Source: Phyto melanocephala (taxonomy: Eukaryota > Arthropoda > Insecta > Diptera > Rhinophoridae). Taken from it: a stretch of 64,000 nt of DNA. This document shows, in pieces, positions 34,819 through 46,790 of this stretch (position 1 is its first letter; every line of letters starts with the position of its first letter). A program made the position numbers and the translations under genes. The DNA lies in contig OW799233.1 of assembly GCA_941918925.1 (NCBI GenBank), positions 86,930,055 to 86,994,054 of the forward strand, written 5' to 3'. Under the pieces are notes generated by a model. The model made no database searches. It was not told where the DNA came from and saw only the letters and a program-made list of their open reading frames with translations.

Positions 34819-37800
34819 TTAATCAAACATAAAGGAATTATCACTCTGCTCTTCCATGTGAAGTTGAAATTCTTCTTGTGCTTTAATTTGATCAATCGCC
34901 TGTTGACGTGTAAATTTAAATTTTTCCATATACACACGTATAACCCATTCGGGGAGCAGGGCATTTGCAAATAGCGTTGCTTGCTACAACCAAAAGAAAA
35001 AGAACAGTTTTTTAAAAATTGTTTTATAAAATTTTATCAAGTCATAAAAAAACATTGTTTGAATTGTGCTTTTTCATTTAAATGTTTTAATAGATTTAAA
35101 ACCAAATGAATAAAGTCCAATACTATTATTTTTGAATTGCAAATGGGTGTAATAACAAACTATAAAAATTATTGATAGAGCTACGAAATTATTAACTTGG
35201 CAATACATATAGTGAGTGGCTAACAGCTTATTTTATTTGTAAGACCAATAGCAATTCTAGAAATAGAAAATTAAAAAAAAAAAGGATTTTAGTTTTTTTT
35301 TGTTAAAATCCTTTTTTTGAATATACATATGTACATACATATATTTATCTCACAGCTTATGCTCGTATTAAAAATCCCGTTTTAACGGTAATATTCATTT
35401 TATAAACTTAGTGAGGTTAACATTTAGAATAATATCCATTACTAGTCGTAATTCAACTCTGGTCAGGTCGAGCTCGCGCGCGTCATTGTCGTTGTTGAAT
35501 AAAGACCGTCAGGCCGTACATTTTCATCTGACTTCGAGAGTTTTGCGTCTTACTCTTGCATTGGTTGGCGTCGGTTAGCCGTACTGAGGTACAGTTACCC
35601 GGAGCTCCGACTTCCTATATGAAGGTATAGGTCGACTTACGGATACTGAACCTGTGTGGGTTACCCTGGCTCTATGGTTTTAAAACCATAGCATTCGAAC
35701 GTGATTGAAATTTGAAAACTCTTATTAGAATCTCTATACCTAAAGCACAGCAAACTCGATCGTTCGAGTAAAATTTCAATCGTTATCGAATGCCGTAATT
35801 TGGCCCCAGATTTAAAGCGCTTTGACATTGATGCTACCAGGTTTTGGGTAATATTTTAAGCGATTATGTTGTTTTTACGTTTGTTTCAAATATAAACCAA
35901 ATATTTTCAATATTATTAAGGTCTGGCGCTTGTACTGGCGGCGCCAACAAATATGAATTATTATATATTAACCAATTTTTTTAATACCCAATTTGTGTTT
36001 GGATCATTATCCTGATAAAATCGGAAATCCGTTTTGGTGCACAGATGCTTAGCACTTTGTAACAATTTGACATTTAGCATCTGAAGTTACATTAATTTGT
36101 CCATGTTTGTTTTAATAATAGTCAAATTTCCAGTACCAGCAGTCGAAATACAGACCCAAATTAAGATACTGCCACAACAGTACTTTACTGCCGGTTTTCA
36201 TTTTTCTTTTCGAAGCTCAGTATTCGGTTTATAGAGCATATTGAATATACGACCTGAACCGAATATGTTGAATTTTGACTAGCGTGCAAAACAGTATGGG
36301 AAAGAGTATTGAAAGAACATTGTTTTTTTTAATTCAGCTTAAACATTAGCAGTTTTATAGTTGAGAGATTTAGCGTGCTCTAACATTTCCTAAGTATGTT
36401 TGGTAGAAAATTTGTTTTAAATTGTGTTTTTTGCATTTATTGTGTAAATAATTTTCGTAAATAAAACATGATTTTTTTGTATTGTAGAAGTAGTAAAAAA
36501 GGAAATACTGCAGCTAAACCTGAAACAGTAACATTGAGATGTGACTGCATAAAATAAGCTGTGAGAAAAGTATTTTTTTTTATTTTAAATTGGTTTGAAC
36601 GGTATTTTATAAAAAGATTAAATATTCCTGTTGAAAACACCTCTTTCTTTTTAAATGATACCACAATATTTTTATAGAAATTATATTAGATTTTCTCCTA
36701 TTAGGTCTTAATGTGAAAAGTATATAAGTATGTACTGACTAAAATAAGCTGTAAGACAATGTACTTTTTTACTTTTCATAGAAAGTGAAATTATTGGAAA
36801 ATACGTACAGTTGTACTTTTCGCATTACTATAAACTTCTGTTAATTTTTCCAACATCTTCATTTGGATATTTTGTTGCAGTAATCTTATTACAAAGCAGT
36901 GATTAATGCCGTCGTGTCCTTTTATGTAATCGATTTTACGATTATTCTCATAGACTTTATCTAGTTCTGATTTGTATGCTGAAAATGTCTTCAGTATATC
37001 CTCAACGGGAACGTTTTGTAGAGACCTAAAAAAATGAAGATTTTTTAGTACAGTTTGACATTAGCTTTTAGAATTTCGTTTATAATTACAAAAATTCTAC
37101 TTCTTTTGGCGGTGAAGTACGCAATTTATCCAATTCTGCTCTAACTTTAGCATTTGTTTTTTGCATCAATTTAGTTTTATTTCTAATTGACTCTAATTCT
37201 TCTTTTGACGGCAATTCAAAGGTTGTTGGCGAGGGTGACTTTGGGCGATTGTCGACATCAGTCTTTTGAGGTTTTTCTTTTTTTGTTATTTTCGACGGGA
37301 GGCATCTTGACGATGAAGATTTCGTCGTTTCTTTTGAAGGTTTTTTTGAATCTTTATCTGCTGATGTTGGGGATGATTTTTTCTTCGACAACCATTTGCT
37401 CATGTTACGTTTTTCTTGCTCACATTCGCTAGCTTTATCTGTTCTTCGTTTTTTTCTCGTTGATGACGATGATGATGAACTTTTATCCGATTTCTTACTT
37501 ATAGGTGTTTCGAATACTGATTTTATTTTGTTGTTTTTGGCAATATTGGCCGAGTTATTGTTTTCAAAAATATTGTCGTCGTCATCATCGTCATCTGTTC
37601 CAAAGAGTTCTTTATTTTTGTGCGAATTTTTCGGCTTTTTAGGTGGCTCCTCCATAAATCTGACTGGTTTGCTGGGTGAACGCTCGGAACGTCTTAGGGA
37701 TTTAACTACGGAAGAACTGCTTTCCTTTGGTTGTCTTTCTCGTTTGCCTAATTTTTGTGGAGTTGTTTCAGTGGCCGAATTCGTGACCGAAGAAAAAATA

Positions 37801-38795
37801 GTAATATTTGAGTTACAGCCAATATCTTTAGCTTTTAGTGATTTTAAACTCTTCGCCATTTTATTTTGATCTTCGAATTCGTCATCACTTGCTTGAGTTT
37901 GTGCTTTTAAAGGTTTTTGAGATTTTTTTAGAGCTTTTAAAAATTCATCATCACTCGAGGAAGAACTTAATAATTTGTCGAAAGTTTTCCCTGCTTCTTT
38001 CAAATTTTCTTTTGTTTTTGCAATTTTTTCATTTATATCATTTGTCTCCTCTCTTAAAGCAACCTCTGTTTTACTCTCAAATGAAAACTCTGCTGAAATT
38101 TCATCAATAGTAATCGACCGTTTTTTAAATCTTCGATTGTCTTCATGATTATGTACATTCTTTTTGTCTAAATGTTCTTTACTTGTTGTAAATTGCTCTG
38201 TTTGTATATGGTTGTTAAATAACGCTGAGCGTTCATCAATTGTTTTGGATCGCGTTTTGTTTTTAATAATGTTAAGTTCTGTTTTAAAAACTTCTCGTTG
38301 TATGCGGTCTTCTATGGGAGTTGGAATATAAATAGGCACATCGCCAGCAGTGTGCTCTTGACTTGTAGGGGTGTATTCAATTTCCTTTTTTTTCGATTTT
38401 TTTCTTAATTTGTATCTTAATGGCTTTGAAATCTCTGCAGCCCCAATTTCATCTTCAGTCTCAACTATGAATTCATTAACAAGGTCACTGTAGGTGGACT
38501 TGTAACTTTTTCTTTTTGCACTTTGAGTTGCTTGAATTGGAGCTGGTGTATATTTTGGAATATTTTCCGTTGGCTCAACATGGGCAGTTTCAAATATGTG
38601 TTTTGGTGAATATGTGTCCTCATCGTAGCCAAGAAAATCTATTCCAGGATTTTTCACTTTATCAATATCCGGTCTAGGTTTCTTTGTTGATGGGGTGTAT
38701 GGTTCGTAGGATAGGGGACTGCTTAACTTACCATCTGGCGAGGTTTTTACTTGCGGTACATACTCTTGTGAGTCGTTAAATAAATCAAATGGAAT
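34819..38795 (-). CDS. Unrecognised Lys/Ser-rich nuclear-type protein, last three exons
   Basis: Exons 38795-37090, 37025-36809 and 34983-34819 have clean acceptors (CTAATTTTAG, TTTTTTTAG, TTGGTTGTAG) and donors, with matching phases, giving 695 residues. The frame is open at the 5' acceptor, so upstream exon(s) are missing. The long exon is low-complexity: repeated Y-x-P phrases (EYVPQ, YEPYTPSTKK, KYTPAP, EYTPTS, YIPTPI), Ser runs next to acidic stretches (LLSSSSSDDEFLKAL, ELFGTDDDDDDD), and many KR/KK signals. The last two exons are ordered and probably form a conserved C-terminal domain: LQNVPVEDILKTFSAYKSEL..., GINHCFVIRLLQQN, then NALLPEWVIRVYMEKFKF and a short acidic tail ending MFD. 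Y-x-P repeats are also seen in REXO1 (Elongin A-binding) proteins, but no exonuclease domain is present here. Likely a chromatin or RNA-processing factor; I do not assign a function. Introns contain a Tc1 remnant. Confidence 0.8.
35400..35765. other. GC-richer island, possible solo-LTR fragment
   Basis: In the intron between the last two exons. Between 35455 and 35690 the base composition is far above background (CGAGCTCGCGCGCGTC, GTTGGCGTCGGTTAGCC). There is an AATAAAG box at 35500 followed by a GC-rich segment, and the perfect palindrome CTATGGTTTTAAAACCATAG near 35668-35687. The order signal-then-GC-rich would suit an R/U5 region of an LTR. No matching partner LTR or coding region is in the window. 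Confidence 0.3.
35780..36250 (-). pseudogene. Tc1-like transposase fragment
   Basis: On the minus strand FYQDNDPNTNWVLKK (36020-35975) corresponds to the QDNDPKHT block of Tc1 transposases. APDLNNIENIWFIF (35945-35895) corresponds to SPDLNPIENLW. The distance between the Asp and Glu is about 34 codons, fitting a DD34E triad, but a frameshift and stops lie between them. Only the C-terminal half of the catalytic domain remains, within an intron of the minus-strand gene. Confidence 0.75.
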
Positions 38796-39055
38796 CTAAA
38801 ATTAGAAAGACAAATGTAAGAATGTAAAATTCAACTAGATTAAGAAATCTACATGAAGAAATCTTATGGATGGAAAAACCAAAGACTATAAATATATAAT
38901 GACGTTGCACTTGGTATATTTGAAATTTTTGTTTAAAATATCTGCTTTTTGATTACGAGGTCGAAGTAACAGGGTAAATAAAACTTTGTGCTGGCTTGTT
39001 AACACCTAATATTTAGACACAAAATTTAAATTAAGAACAAATTTGATTGTAGAAA
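38796..39055. other. Upstream intron or flank of the minus-strand gene
   Basis: AT-rich sequence without a phase-compatible donor that I could defend. The missing 5' exon(s) may lie here, beyond 39350, or on the far side of the 40-kb LINE. Confidence 0.35.
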
Positions 39056-39349
39056 TCCTACTTAATATAATAAATGTGAATGTTTGTATGTTTGGATATT
39101 TGTTACTCAATCACGTAAAAACGGCTGAACGGAACCAAATGAAATTCGACACATACATAGATAGATAAAAACCTAGATTAACATATAGGCTACTTTTTAT
39201 CACGATAATAACGCGAAGTCGTTGGCAAACTCATCATCACACATCCTAAACGGGTTGTTTTTGTTGTAAATATTTTTATTTTTGGTGTTAATACTAAGTC
39301 TAGCTTTTATCCCGATAACTACGCAGGCTAAGTCGCGGGCACAAGCTAG
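39056..39349 (+). mobile_element. Short non-autonomous Helitron
   Basis: Starts TCCTACTTAATATAATAAAT after an A. The interior has GTTTGTATGTTTGGATATTT and AAACGGCTGAACGGAACC. It ends GGCTAAGTCGCGGGCACAAG then CTAG before T (39346-39349). It is 294 bp, with no coding sequence, and is the intact relative of the element broken apart in Gp93 intron 3. Confidence 0.7.
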
Positions 39350-40010
39350 TTATTTCATAAATTTAAAAAATCTTGATTGAAAGTGCCGAATTTACGTTTT
39401 AATTGAAAGTTTTATATTTTTTTCTTTTCCTATTTATTACTTTCTGGCAGAAAGAATAACTTTTTACTGCTATTTACATAAATGACTGATTGTTCACGCT
39501 TTCATCATTGCCTGCGTTATCTTAGACATTCCGCCTTCGCCAAAACGGTAACCCTACGTGGGGTGGTTATGGTTATATGTTCCTTGGCAAAGCAATATCT
39601 GGAAAAGTATCTTTCAATTTGTTACATACACACAAATACATACATATGTATATTTTAAATTGTATTTTCTATCTATTTTTCAATATCAATAACGTCTGGC
39701 GAGATTCGAAAAAAACTGCAGATACATATGAATATGCTCATATTTAATAACTGCAATGGTGGTCGAAGACATATATTTTTTGTTTCGGGATATTTAATGT
39801 TTTACGTTTGAATAAATTTAAAAATATTTCTATATTGTGTAACATATAAATTTAGGATTTAATTAATCTCAAGTAACGAAATTTGTTATGAATGTGAAAT
39901 TTTGTGTGTATCTCATATGGAATGTTGTTAATACTGTTTTCGGAGGTTGAATTGATTTATACCATTTTCAAAATTAACTGAATGACCAAACAATAAAATA
40001 AACAATTATT
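39350..40010. other. Spacer with a GC-richer island
   Basis: 39490-39610 stands out from the AT-rich background (CCTGCGTTATCTTAGACATT, ACCCTACGTGGGGTGGTTAT). On the plus strand it can be read as ...NGNPTWGGYGYMFLGKAISG..., but start, stop and splice signals do not assemble into a gene. It could be a conserved non-coding element or a lost exon. Confidence 0.35.
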
Positions 40011-42889
40011 TAAGTAAAGTAATCCGTGTGGAGTCTTTTTCTCAGTTTACTCCCATCGGACGCGTCCCCAGGTGGCGGATAGGGGGGGGGGCTTAGTATA
40101 GGGTGGAGGGTCTGAGCGGGTCAGACGGTGCCATGCACTAAGGTGAGGGCCCCAAAACTGGACCGCTCTGATCCCGTACAATATACCTAGCCCTAGAATC
40201 CTCTGGGTTCTCGTGGACCAAATAAACTGGTGGCACTTTTAAGGTCAAGGTGGTTGGTAGCAGTCCCGAGGACCTGTATGGCTAGTTAGTGGGTAAAGAA
40301 ACTAGTCGCTAACAGCTCCCCTCCGGCGCTAGGGCACGCCACTGCACCACAGTGAAGCAGCTTCGGCAGAACTGATAACTCACCTTGCCAAATTCCAAGA
40401 GGATGTGGCCCTAATCCAAGAGCCTTGGATCAACAAAAATAAGGTTCGCGGATTAGGGATAAAGAACTACATGCTGTTCGTCGCGTCCACGGATGATAAG
40501 GTTAGAACATGCATACTTGCTAAGCAAAATTTGAACTTTGTTTTAATTTCCTCTTTTAGCACAGGTGACATAACTGTCGTTGGGAGAGAGGCCAAAGGTC
40601 AACCAGCTTTGACACTGGCCTCAGTATATATGCCTTATGAGACTGCAGATCCACCAGGCATGGACGTTCGAAGGCTAGTCGAGTACGCGAGGAGAAGAAA
40701 GATTGATGCCGTACTTGAATGTGACGCCAACGCACATCACAGCCAGTGGGGAAGTAGTGACATAAATGAAAGAGGTGAGAAAACTTTTGATTTCATAACT
40801 ACTAACAATCTCTATATTTGTAATAAGGGCAGTATACCGACATTCAGAACTAGGGATATAGAGGCAGTTATAGATATTACTTTGACGAATAGGGGGAATG
40901 ATTTTGTAAGGGGATGGATGGTTGCGAGTGAATACTCGTTTTTAGACCACAGCAGGATCAATTTTGAATTAAACTATACCAGATCTAGTAGGGGAACAAA
41001 AAAAAGTGAGAGCATGAAGATTGTGGCATATGCGGATGATGTAGTTATGATGGTCAGGGAAAGATTTCTTTCGACGATTAGCGAGGTACTTCAATCGGCA
41101 CTATGTACATTATCTTCTTGGGCTTCGGAGAATGGACTGGGTGTGAACCCGGAGAAGACTGAGCTAGTTCTCTTTACCAGGAGATACAAGGTCGAGGCGT
41201 TTATGCGACCGATGCTTGATGGGGTAGAGTTAGAGTTAGCGAGCGGGGCGAAATATCTCGGTGTAGTCCTTGATAGTAAGCTGTCATGGGGTCAGAACAC
41301 TCGGGAGAGGGTGAAAAGGGGCCTTAATGCCTACTACACCTGCAGGATCTCCATAGACAAGAGTTGGGGTCTACAACCAAGGGTGGTGAATTGGATTTAC
41401 ACGACGGTGGTAAGACCCATTCTAACATATGGATGTACTGTATGGTGGGAGGTATTAGAAAAGGGTTGTTATAGGAAGCTCCTTACAAAGGTCCAAAGGT
41501 GTGTTTCACTTGGCACCACTGGCGCTATGAGAAGCATACCTCAGGGGTCTTTGGACACCATTCTCGGCACTATGTCTATATAGCTGTGGGTGAAGGGAAT
41601 GGCGGCAAGGAGCTTGTTTATGCTAGGTGAGTCAGGGTTGGGTAGGATACTTAACATAGGCCACACTAGAATTTTATGGGAAACTGGTCTCCAGGATTGT
41701 GTGCGATGTCAGGGTAATTTGACAGACTACAAGGTCACAGAGATCAGTTTTGTTAGGACACCCCCACTGATAATTCCGGATAGGGATTGTTGGATAGGAT
41801 CCGAAAGACTGTTTAAGGGGTGTGCAGTCTTTACGGATGGATCGAAGATGGATATAGGCACAGGGGCAGGTGTCTATATTACGGGAGAAAACATCAGGAG
41901 GTCTTACAAACTTTCTGATAACTGAAGTGTGTTCCAAGCGGAGATACTGGCTATCTATAAAGCGACGGATCTTATATTGGAACATATTCCAAGGGGTAGG
42001 GAGGTTACTCTATACGTTGACAGTCATGCGGCGCTCAAAGCCTTGAAGGGACATTATGTCAAATCTAGATTGGTTGAGAAGTGTAGAAGGGCACTCAATA
42101 GGATCATGAACCTCTTCGATGTCAGACTGTTTTGGGTACCAGGGCACAATGGAATCGTCGGCAATGAAATTGCTGACGAACTTGCGCGCGGTGGATCGGC
42201 ATTGGTTTCGACGAGCGAAGAGGACATGGTGAGACCTCCGTTAGGATACTATTTTGGGCGTATCAGGGCACCGATATGGCGTGGAGGGACAGAAGAGACT
42301 GCAGGGTGTCAAGGGCTTTATGGCCCAGGTTAAACTCAGCGGACTCTACGGTTCTTCTGGGCCTGGGTAGGGTATGTCTGAGGGCCACTATTGGGGTTTT
42401 AACAGGGCACTGTTCTGTGAGGGCTAGGATTAGTAAATGGGATCGCGACACTCCGGATTATTGTAGGATGTGTGAAGATGAGGAGGAGTTGGAAACTGTG
42501 GAACACATTATCACTGCCCAAGGCTACATAATCACAGGCTAAAGTGGTTATGTAAACGATTCCACGATGAGTTGGGTGATATTTCAAAGTGCAAGCTGGG
42601 GAATATTATCGGATTCATCATGGGAATTGGGTGGCTAGTGAACATGCATTGGGGCTCGTAGAGAATATGTTTTTATTTCTTTCTTCTATTTTATTTCCTA
42701 CTAACTTATTTTTATTTTTATTATTTTCTCTTGTACTATATCTTTGGAAACTTTCTCTCTCTCTCTTTTCTATCTTTAATATATGAAAGGGTAACGCAAT
42801 GAACCTTATTGGTCTCCGAGTGTGGGTGTAGGAGGCAGATACTGCTTTCTGCATCCCCCTTTCCTACCTACCTACCTAAGTAAAGTAAT
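40011..42889 (+). mobile_element. Internally deleted RNase H-bearing LINE (I/LOA-like) with 13-bp target duplication
   Basis: The duplication TAAGTAAAGTAAT is at 40011-40023 and 42877-42889. The element is between them, ending in (CCTA)n. From 40342 one frame runs to 42333. It encodes an AP-type endonuclease (IQEPWINKNKVRG, ECDANAHHSQWG, SFLDHSRINF), then jumps without a frame change to the end of the reverse transcriptase (IVAYADDVVMMV, GAKYLGVVLDSKLSWG). An RNase H domain follows, with its four acidic positions (FTDGSK, FQAEILAI, YVDSHAALKAL, GNEIADELA). Stops at 41581 and 41923 and a frameshift near 42280 inactivate it; the last frame has a CRMCEDEEE...H knuckle with its final Cys lost. 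ORF1 and most of the RT are missing, giving about 2.85 kb instead of the 5-6 kb usual for the group. Confidence 0.85.
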
Positions 42890-43640
42890 TTATAAATATT
42901 TATTAATTAAAAGTGAAAGGTAATCCATTCTTTTTATCACTGTAAGGACCATATAATGTTTTTGAAAAACTGGAGGAATGAAGGGTAGCAAATATATATG
43001 ATATTTCTATTCATTATCCGTTAATATACTAGTGTTCGTATTTAGTGGAAATAATCCAATATTTCCTTACATTTTAGTCTTCCTTCTTCTTCGAAAGATC
43101 TATAATGTGGAATTTAGAGTTATCTAAGGCATTTTACGAAATGTCTTAAAAGGTTAAATTTTAAGGAATCGCATCCATTGGATACTGCAGTTATTGATGC
43201 AATTAATAATTTATTTAAAAAATTCCAAATTTTAATAATTGAAGTGATTTAATTTATTGAAACTATTTTCATAGAAATTTTAATAAATTGGTTTAATTAA
43301 TCAACTGAATTTTTTTTTTCAATATTTTCAATATTCTTTTTAAATTTTGATAATTAGAACAAAAATATTTATTTTTAATTCCAATTTATATTAATTTTGT
43401 TACTGTTGAAAATTTTGCAAACAGTACTTCGAAAGAATTATCCAAATAAAACCAAACAATTTTCATATAATGAAAACATGTGTAACGTAGTAGTTTTTTT
43501 AATTTTTTAGAGCAAAACTTGCAAGCAAAAGTAGTATTGTTATATATGTATATGTAGGTGTATATGAGTACTTAATAACTGCTCTTAAATTGGGGAAAAT
43601 AAGTGGTCAATTCTCAAACGACTTAAATTATTAAAAACAA
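42890..43640. other. AT-rich spacer, nothing recognised
   Basis: No coding frame or repeat family; AT-rich DNA between the LINE and the large Helitron. Confidence 0.4.
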
Positions 43641-46600
43641 TCTATATATATAAAAGAGTAACGTGACTGACTGACTGACTGATTCATCATCGCACAGCCC
43701 AAACGCTAAGAGCTAGAGACATGAAATTTGGACAATCGGTTCCTCTTTCGACGTATAGCTCCACTAAGAAGGGATTTTTGGAAATTCGTACTTTAAGGGG
43801 GTAAAAAAGGGCAAAAACGGGTAAAATCGGTAATCTTATATCTGCTAAACTAAAAATGATACAAATTAAATTGAAAAAGTATTGTAATTTGCACAAAAAA
43901 TAAGCTGACAGGTGTCTGGCCTTTTTTGGAATTTTCAACCCCTAAGGGGAAAAAACGGGTAAAAACTATAATTTGGTACTTTTTTGGTACCCTATGTAAC
44001 TTCCAAACGCATAAAGCTAGGAAAAAAATTTAAACTGTATTAAGTAATCCGCGAAAAAATATTAATAGGAATTCGGCACTTTTTTCAAATTCATATGTAT
44101 AAGGGGTAAAAATTGTCCCTTTTTTTGGTACTTTTTTTAAAATAAACTTTTCTTATATTATTCAATGGTACAAAATTTGACAATTATTATTTCCTAATAG
44201 AATATGGACAACTATTTAGGTGAAATTTTTGGAAACTTTTCGGGGGACAAAAAAGGTACCAAAAAGGGGGAAATTACGGAAAATGTATGTAATTCATAAT
44301 TAGACGGTCAAGTTTCACAAAATTTTTAATTGGGATTTCACTAGACAAAAAAAAATATGTAATTTAGTAAAAATTGAAACACATTCATAACAGGGTAGAA
44401 AAGGGAAAAATCGGGAAGAGTTTGGTACTTTTTAGAACATAATTATTTTATGCAAAAACGAGTAGATTTACTGACTTTAAATCATGTCTATTAAAACATT
44501 TTGTTACATAGATATTTGAACATTTTAAACTTGGAATTTGGAACTTGGACCAAAAATGTACTTTTTCGCTTTTCTATGGTACTTTTTGTATTTTCTACGT
44601 TTATAGAGGTAGAATTGTAAAATAAAGGATTGTTGATACAAGGTAAGACTAAAAATTTTATGGGCGACCAAAAAGGTACTTTTTTGAATTTTTATGGTAC
44701 TTTTTATATATTCTACGTTTGCGAAGCTAGAATTTTAAAATTAGTGGCAATTGATAAAAGGTGAGACCGAAAATCTTATGGTCGACCAAAAAGGTACTTT
44801 TTTGAATTTGAATGGTACTTTTTGTATTTTCTACGTTTTTGAAGGTAGGATTGTACAATCAAGGACTATTGATTTCAGATGAGACCAAAAATGTTATGGG
44901 CGACCAAAAAGGTACTTTTTTGAATTTTTATGGTACTTTTTGTGTTTTCAACGTTTACGAAGCTAGAATTTTAAAATTAGTGGCTATTGATACAAAGTGA
45001 GACTAAAAATGTTATGGTCGACCAAAAAGGTACTTTCTTGAATTTTTATGGTACTTTTGGTGTTTTCTACGTTTATGAAGGTAGGATTGTACAATCAAGG
45101 ACTATTGATTCCAGGTGTGACTAAAAATGTTATGGGCGACCAAAAAGGTACTTTTTTGAATTTGTATGGTACTTTTTGTATTTTCAACGTTTGTGAAGGT
45201 AGAATTTTGAAATCAGTGACAATTAATACAAGGTGAGACTAAAAATGTTATGGTCGACCAAAAAGGTACTTTCTTCAATTTTTATGGTACTTTTGGTGTT
45301 TTCTACGTTTATGAAGGTAGGATTGTACAATCAAGGACTATTGATTCCAGGTGTGACTAAAAATGTTATGGGCGACCAAAAAGGTACTTTTTTGAATTTG
45401 TATGGTACTTTTTGTATTTTCAACGTTTGTGAAGGTAGAATTTTGAAATCAGTGACAATTAATACAAGGTGAGACTAAAAATGTTATGGTCGACCAAAAA
45501 GGTACTTTTTTGAATTTTTATGGTACTTTTTGTATTTTCTACGTTTATAGAGGTAGAATTGTAAAATAAAGGATTATTGATACAAGGTAAGACTAAAAGT
45601 TTTATGGGCGACCAAAAAGGTACTTTTTTGAATTTTTATGGTACTTTTTATATATTCTACGTTTGCGAAGCTAGAATTTTAAAATTAGTGGCAATTGATA
45701 AAAGGTGAGACCGAAAATCTTATGGTCGACCAAAAAGGTACTTTTTTGAATTTGAATGGTACTTTTTGTATTTTCTACGCTTATGAAGGTAGGATTGTAC
45801 AATCAAGGACTATTGATTTCAGATGAGACCAAAAATGTTATGGGCGACTAAAAAGGTACTTTTTTGAATTTTTATGGTACTTTTTGTGTTTTCAACGTTT
45901 ACGAAGCTAGAATTTTAAAATTAGTGGCTATTGATACAAAGTGAGACTAAGAATGTTATGGTCGACCAAAAAGGTACTTTCTTGAATTTTTATGGTACTT
46001 TTGGTGTTTTCTACGTTTATGAAGCTAGAATTTTAAAATAAGTGGCTATTGATTCCAGGTGAAACTGAAAATGTTATGGGCGACCACAAAGGTACTTTTT
46101 TGAATTTTTATGGTACTTATTGTATTTTTAACGTTTGCGAAGCAAGAATTTCGAAATTAGTGACTATTGATACAAGGTAAGGCTAAATATGTTATGGGCG
46201 ATCAAAAGGGTAATTTTCTGCATTATAATGGGACTTTTAGAATTTCCTACGTTTAAAAAGTTAAAATTGTGAAATAAAGGATTATTTATTCAAGTTTAGA
46301 ATTAAAATGATATTAAAGACACAAAAAAGCCTTTTCGCATTTTTATTGTACTCTTTGTATTTTTACGTTTGTAAACATAGATTCTTAAAATTAGTGTTTT
46401 TTGATCCGCGGTCTAAGTCCTAATATTATGGACGACCAAAATTACTTTTTCTCTTTTTATATATTTTGTATACATAGAATTCTGACTGTAGGTAATAATA
46501 AGCCAAGTGGAAGTTTTGGTGAAGAAAAAACGGTTACTTTTATTATTTTTAGGGTAATTTTTGCCAATTGTGAATCTTAATTTTTGAAACTCAGTAGCAT

Positions 46601-46790
46601 TGATCTTGCTTTTAGTTACGAAATATATGACCGATATATCCTTACTCTACTTTTTATATTTCTAAGTAAATTGAATCAGAGATGCAAATTTTCATAAATT
46701 GAACCAAAAATATTTAATAATTATAAATAGAACTTGAGTATTCAATAAATAGTAAGAACTGCGCTAACGAAGTAGCGGGTTGAATGCTAG
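43641..46790 (+). mobile_element. Non-autonomous Helitron of 3.15 kb carrying a satellite array
   Basis: 5' end TCTATATATATAAAAGAGTA directly after an A. 3' end GCTAACGAAGTAGCGGGTTG then AATGCTAG directly before a T. The 5' leader has GTGACTGACTGACTGACTG and CATCGCACAGCCCAAACGCT. No Rep/helicase or other protein is encoded. Between about 44560 and 46215 lies a 118-bp tandem array (separate entry), flanked by more diverged AT-rich relatives of the same GGTAC-containing unit from about 43975 on the left and to about 46570 on the right. Confidence 0.75.
44560..46215 (+). repeat. 118-bp satellite array with dimer and octamer periodicity
   Basis: The word AAAAAGGTAC or its near variant falls at 118-bp steps for fourteen consecutive units (GGTAC near 44675, 44793, 44911 ... 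46091, and 46209), with no net indel. Alternate units carry GGGCGACC and GGTCGACC, so the real period is 236 bp and a SalI-type GTCGAC recurs in every second monomer. Rare variants also recur 944 bp apart (TATATATTCTACGTTTGCGA near 44706 and 45650), implying duplication of an eight-monomer block. The 62-79-codon frames inside are by-products of the repeat. Confidence 0.9.

Noticed and set aside
37187..38110. Plus-strand frames of 81-157 codons opposite the Lys/Ser-rich gene
   Set aside because: Shadows of the minus-strand exon, whose splice sites and phase are consistent.
34819..38795. Assignment to REXO1 (RNA exonuclease 1)
   Set aside because: Y-x-P phrases and a Ser-rich body are similar, but the C-terminus lacks the DEDD exonuclease motifs and ends in a different domain.
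41674..42587. Antisense frames in the 40-43-kb LINE
   Set aside because: Complement of the RNase H and zinc-knuckle coding strand.
44812..45472. Three similar open frames of 62-79 codons (MVLFVFSTFLKVGLYNQG and relatives)
   Set aside because: They repeat with the 236-bp satellite dimer and have no start context or homologous protein; the similarity reflects the repeat.
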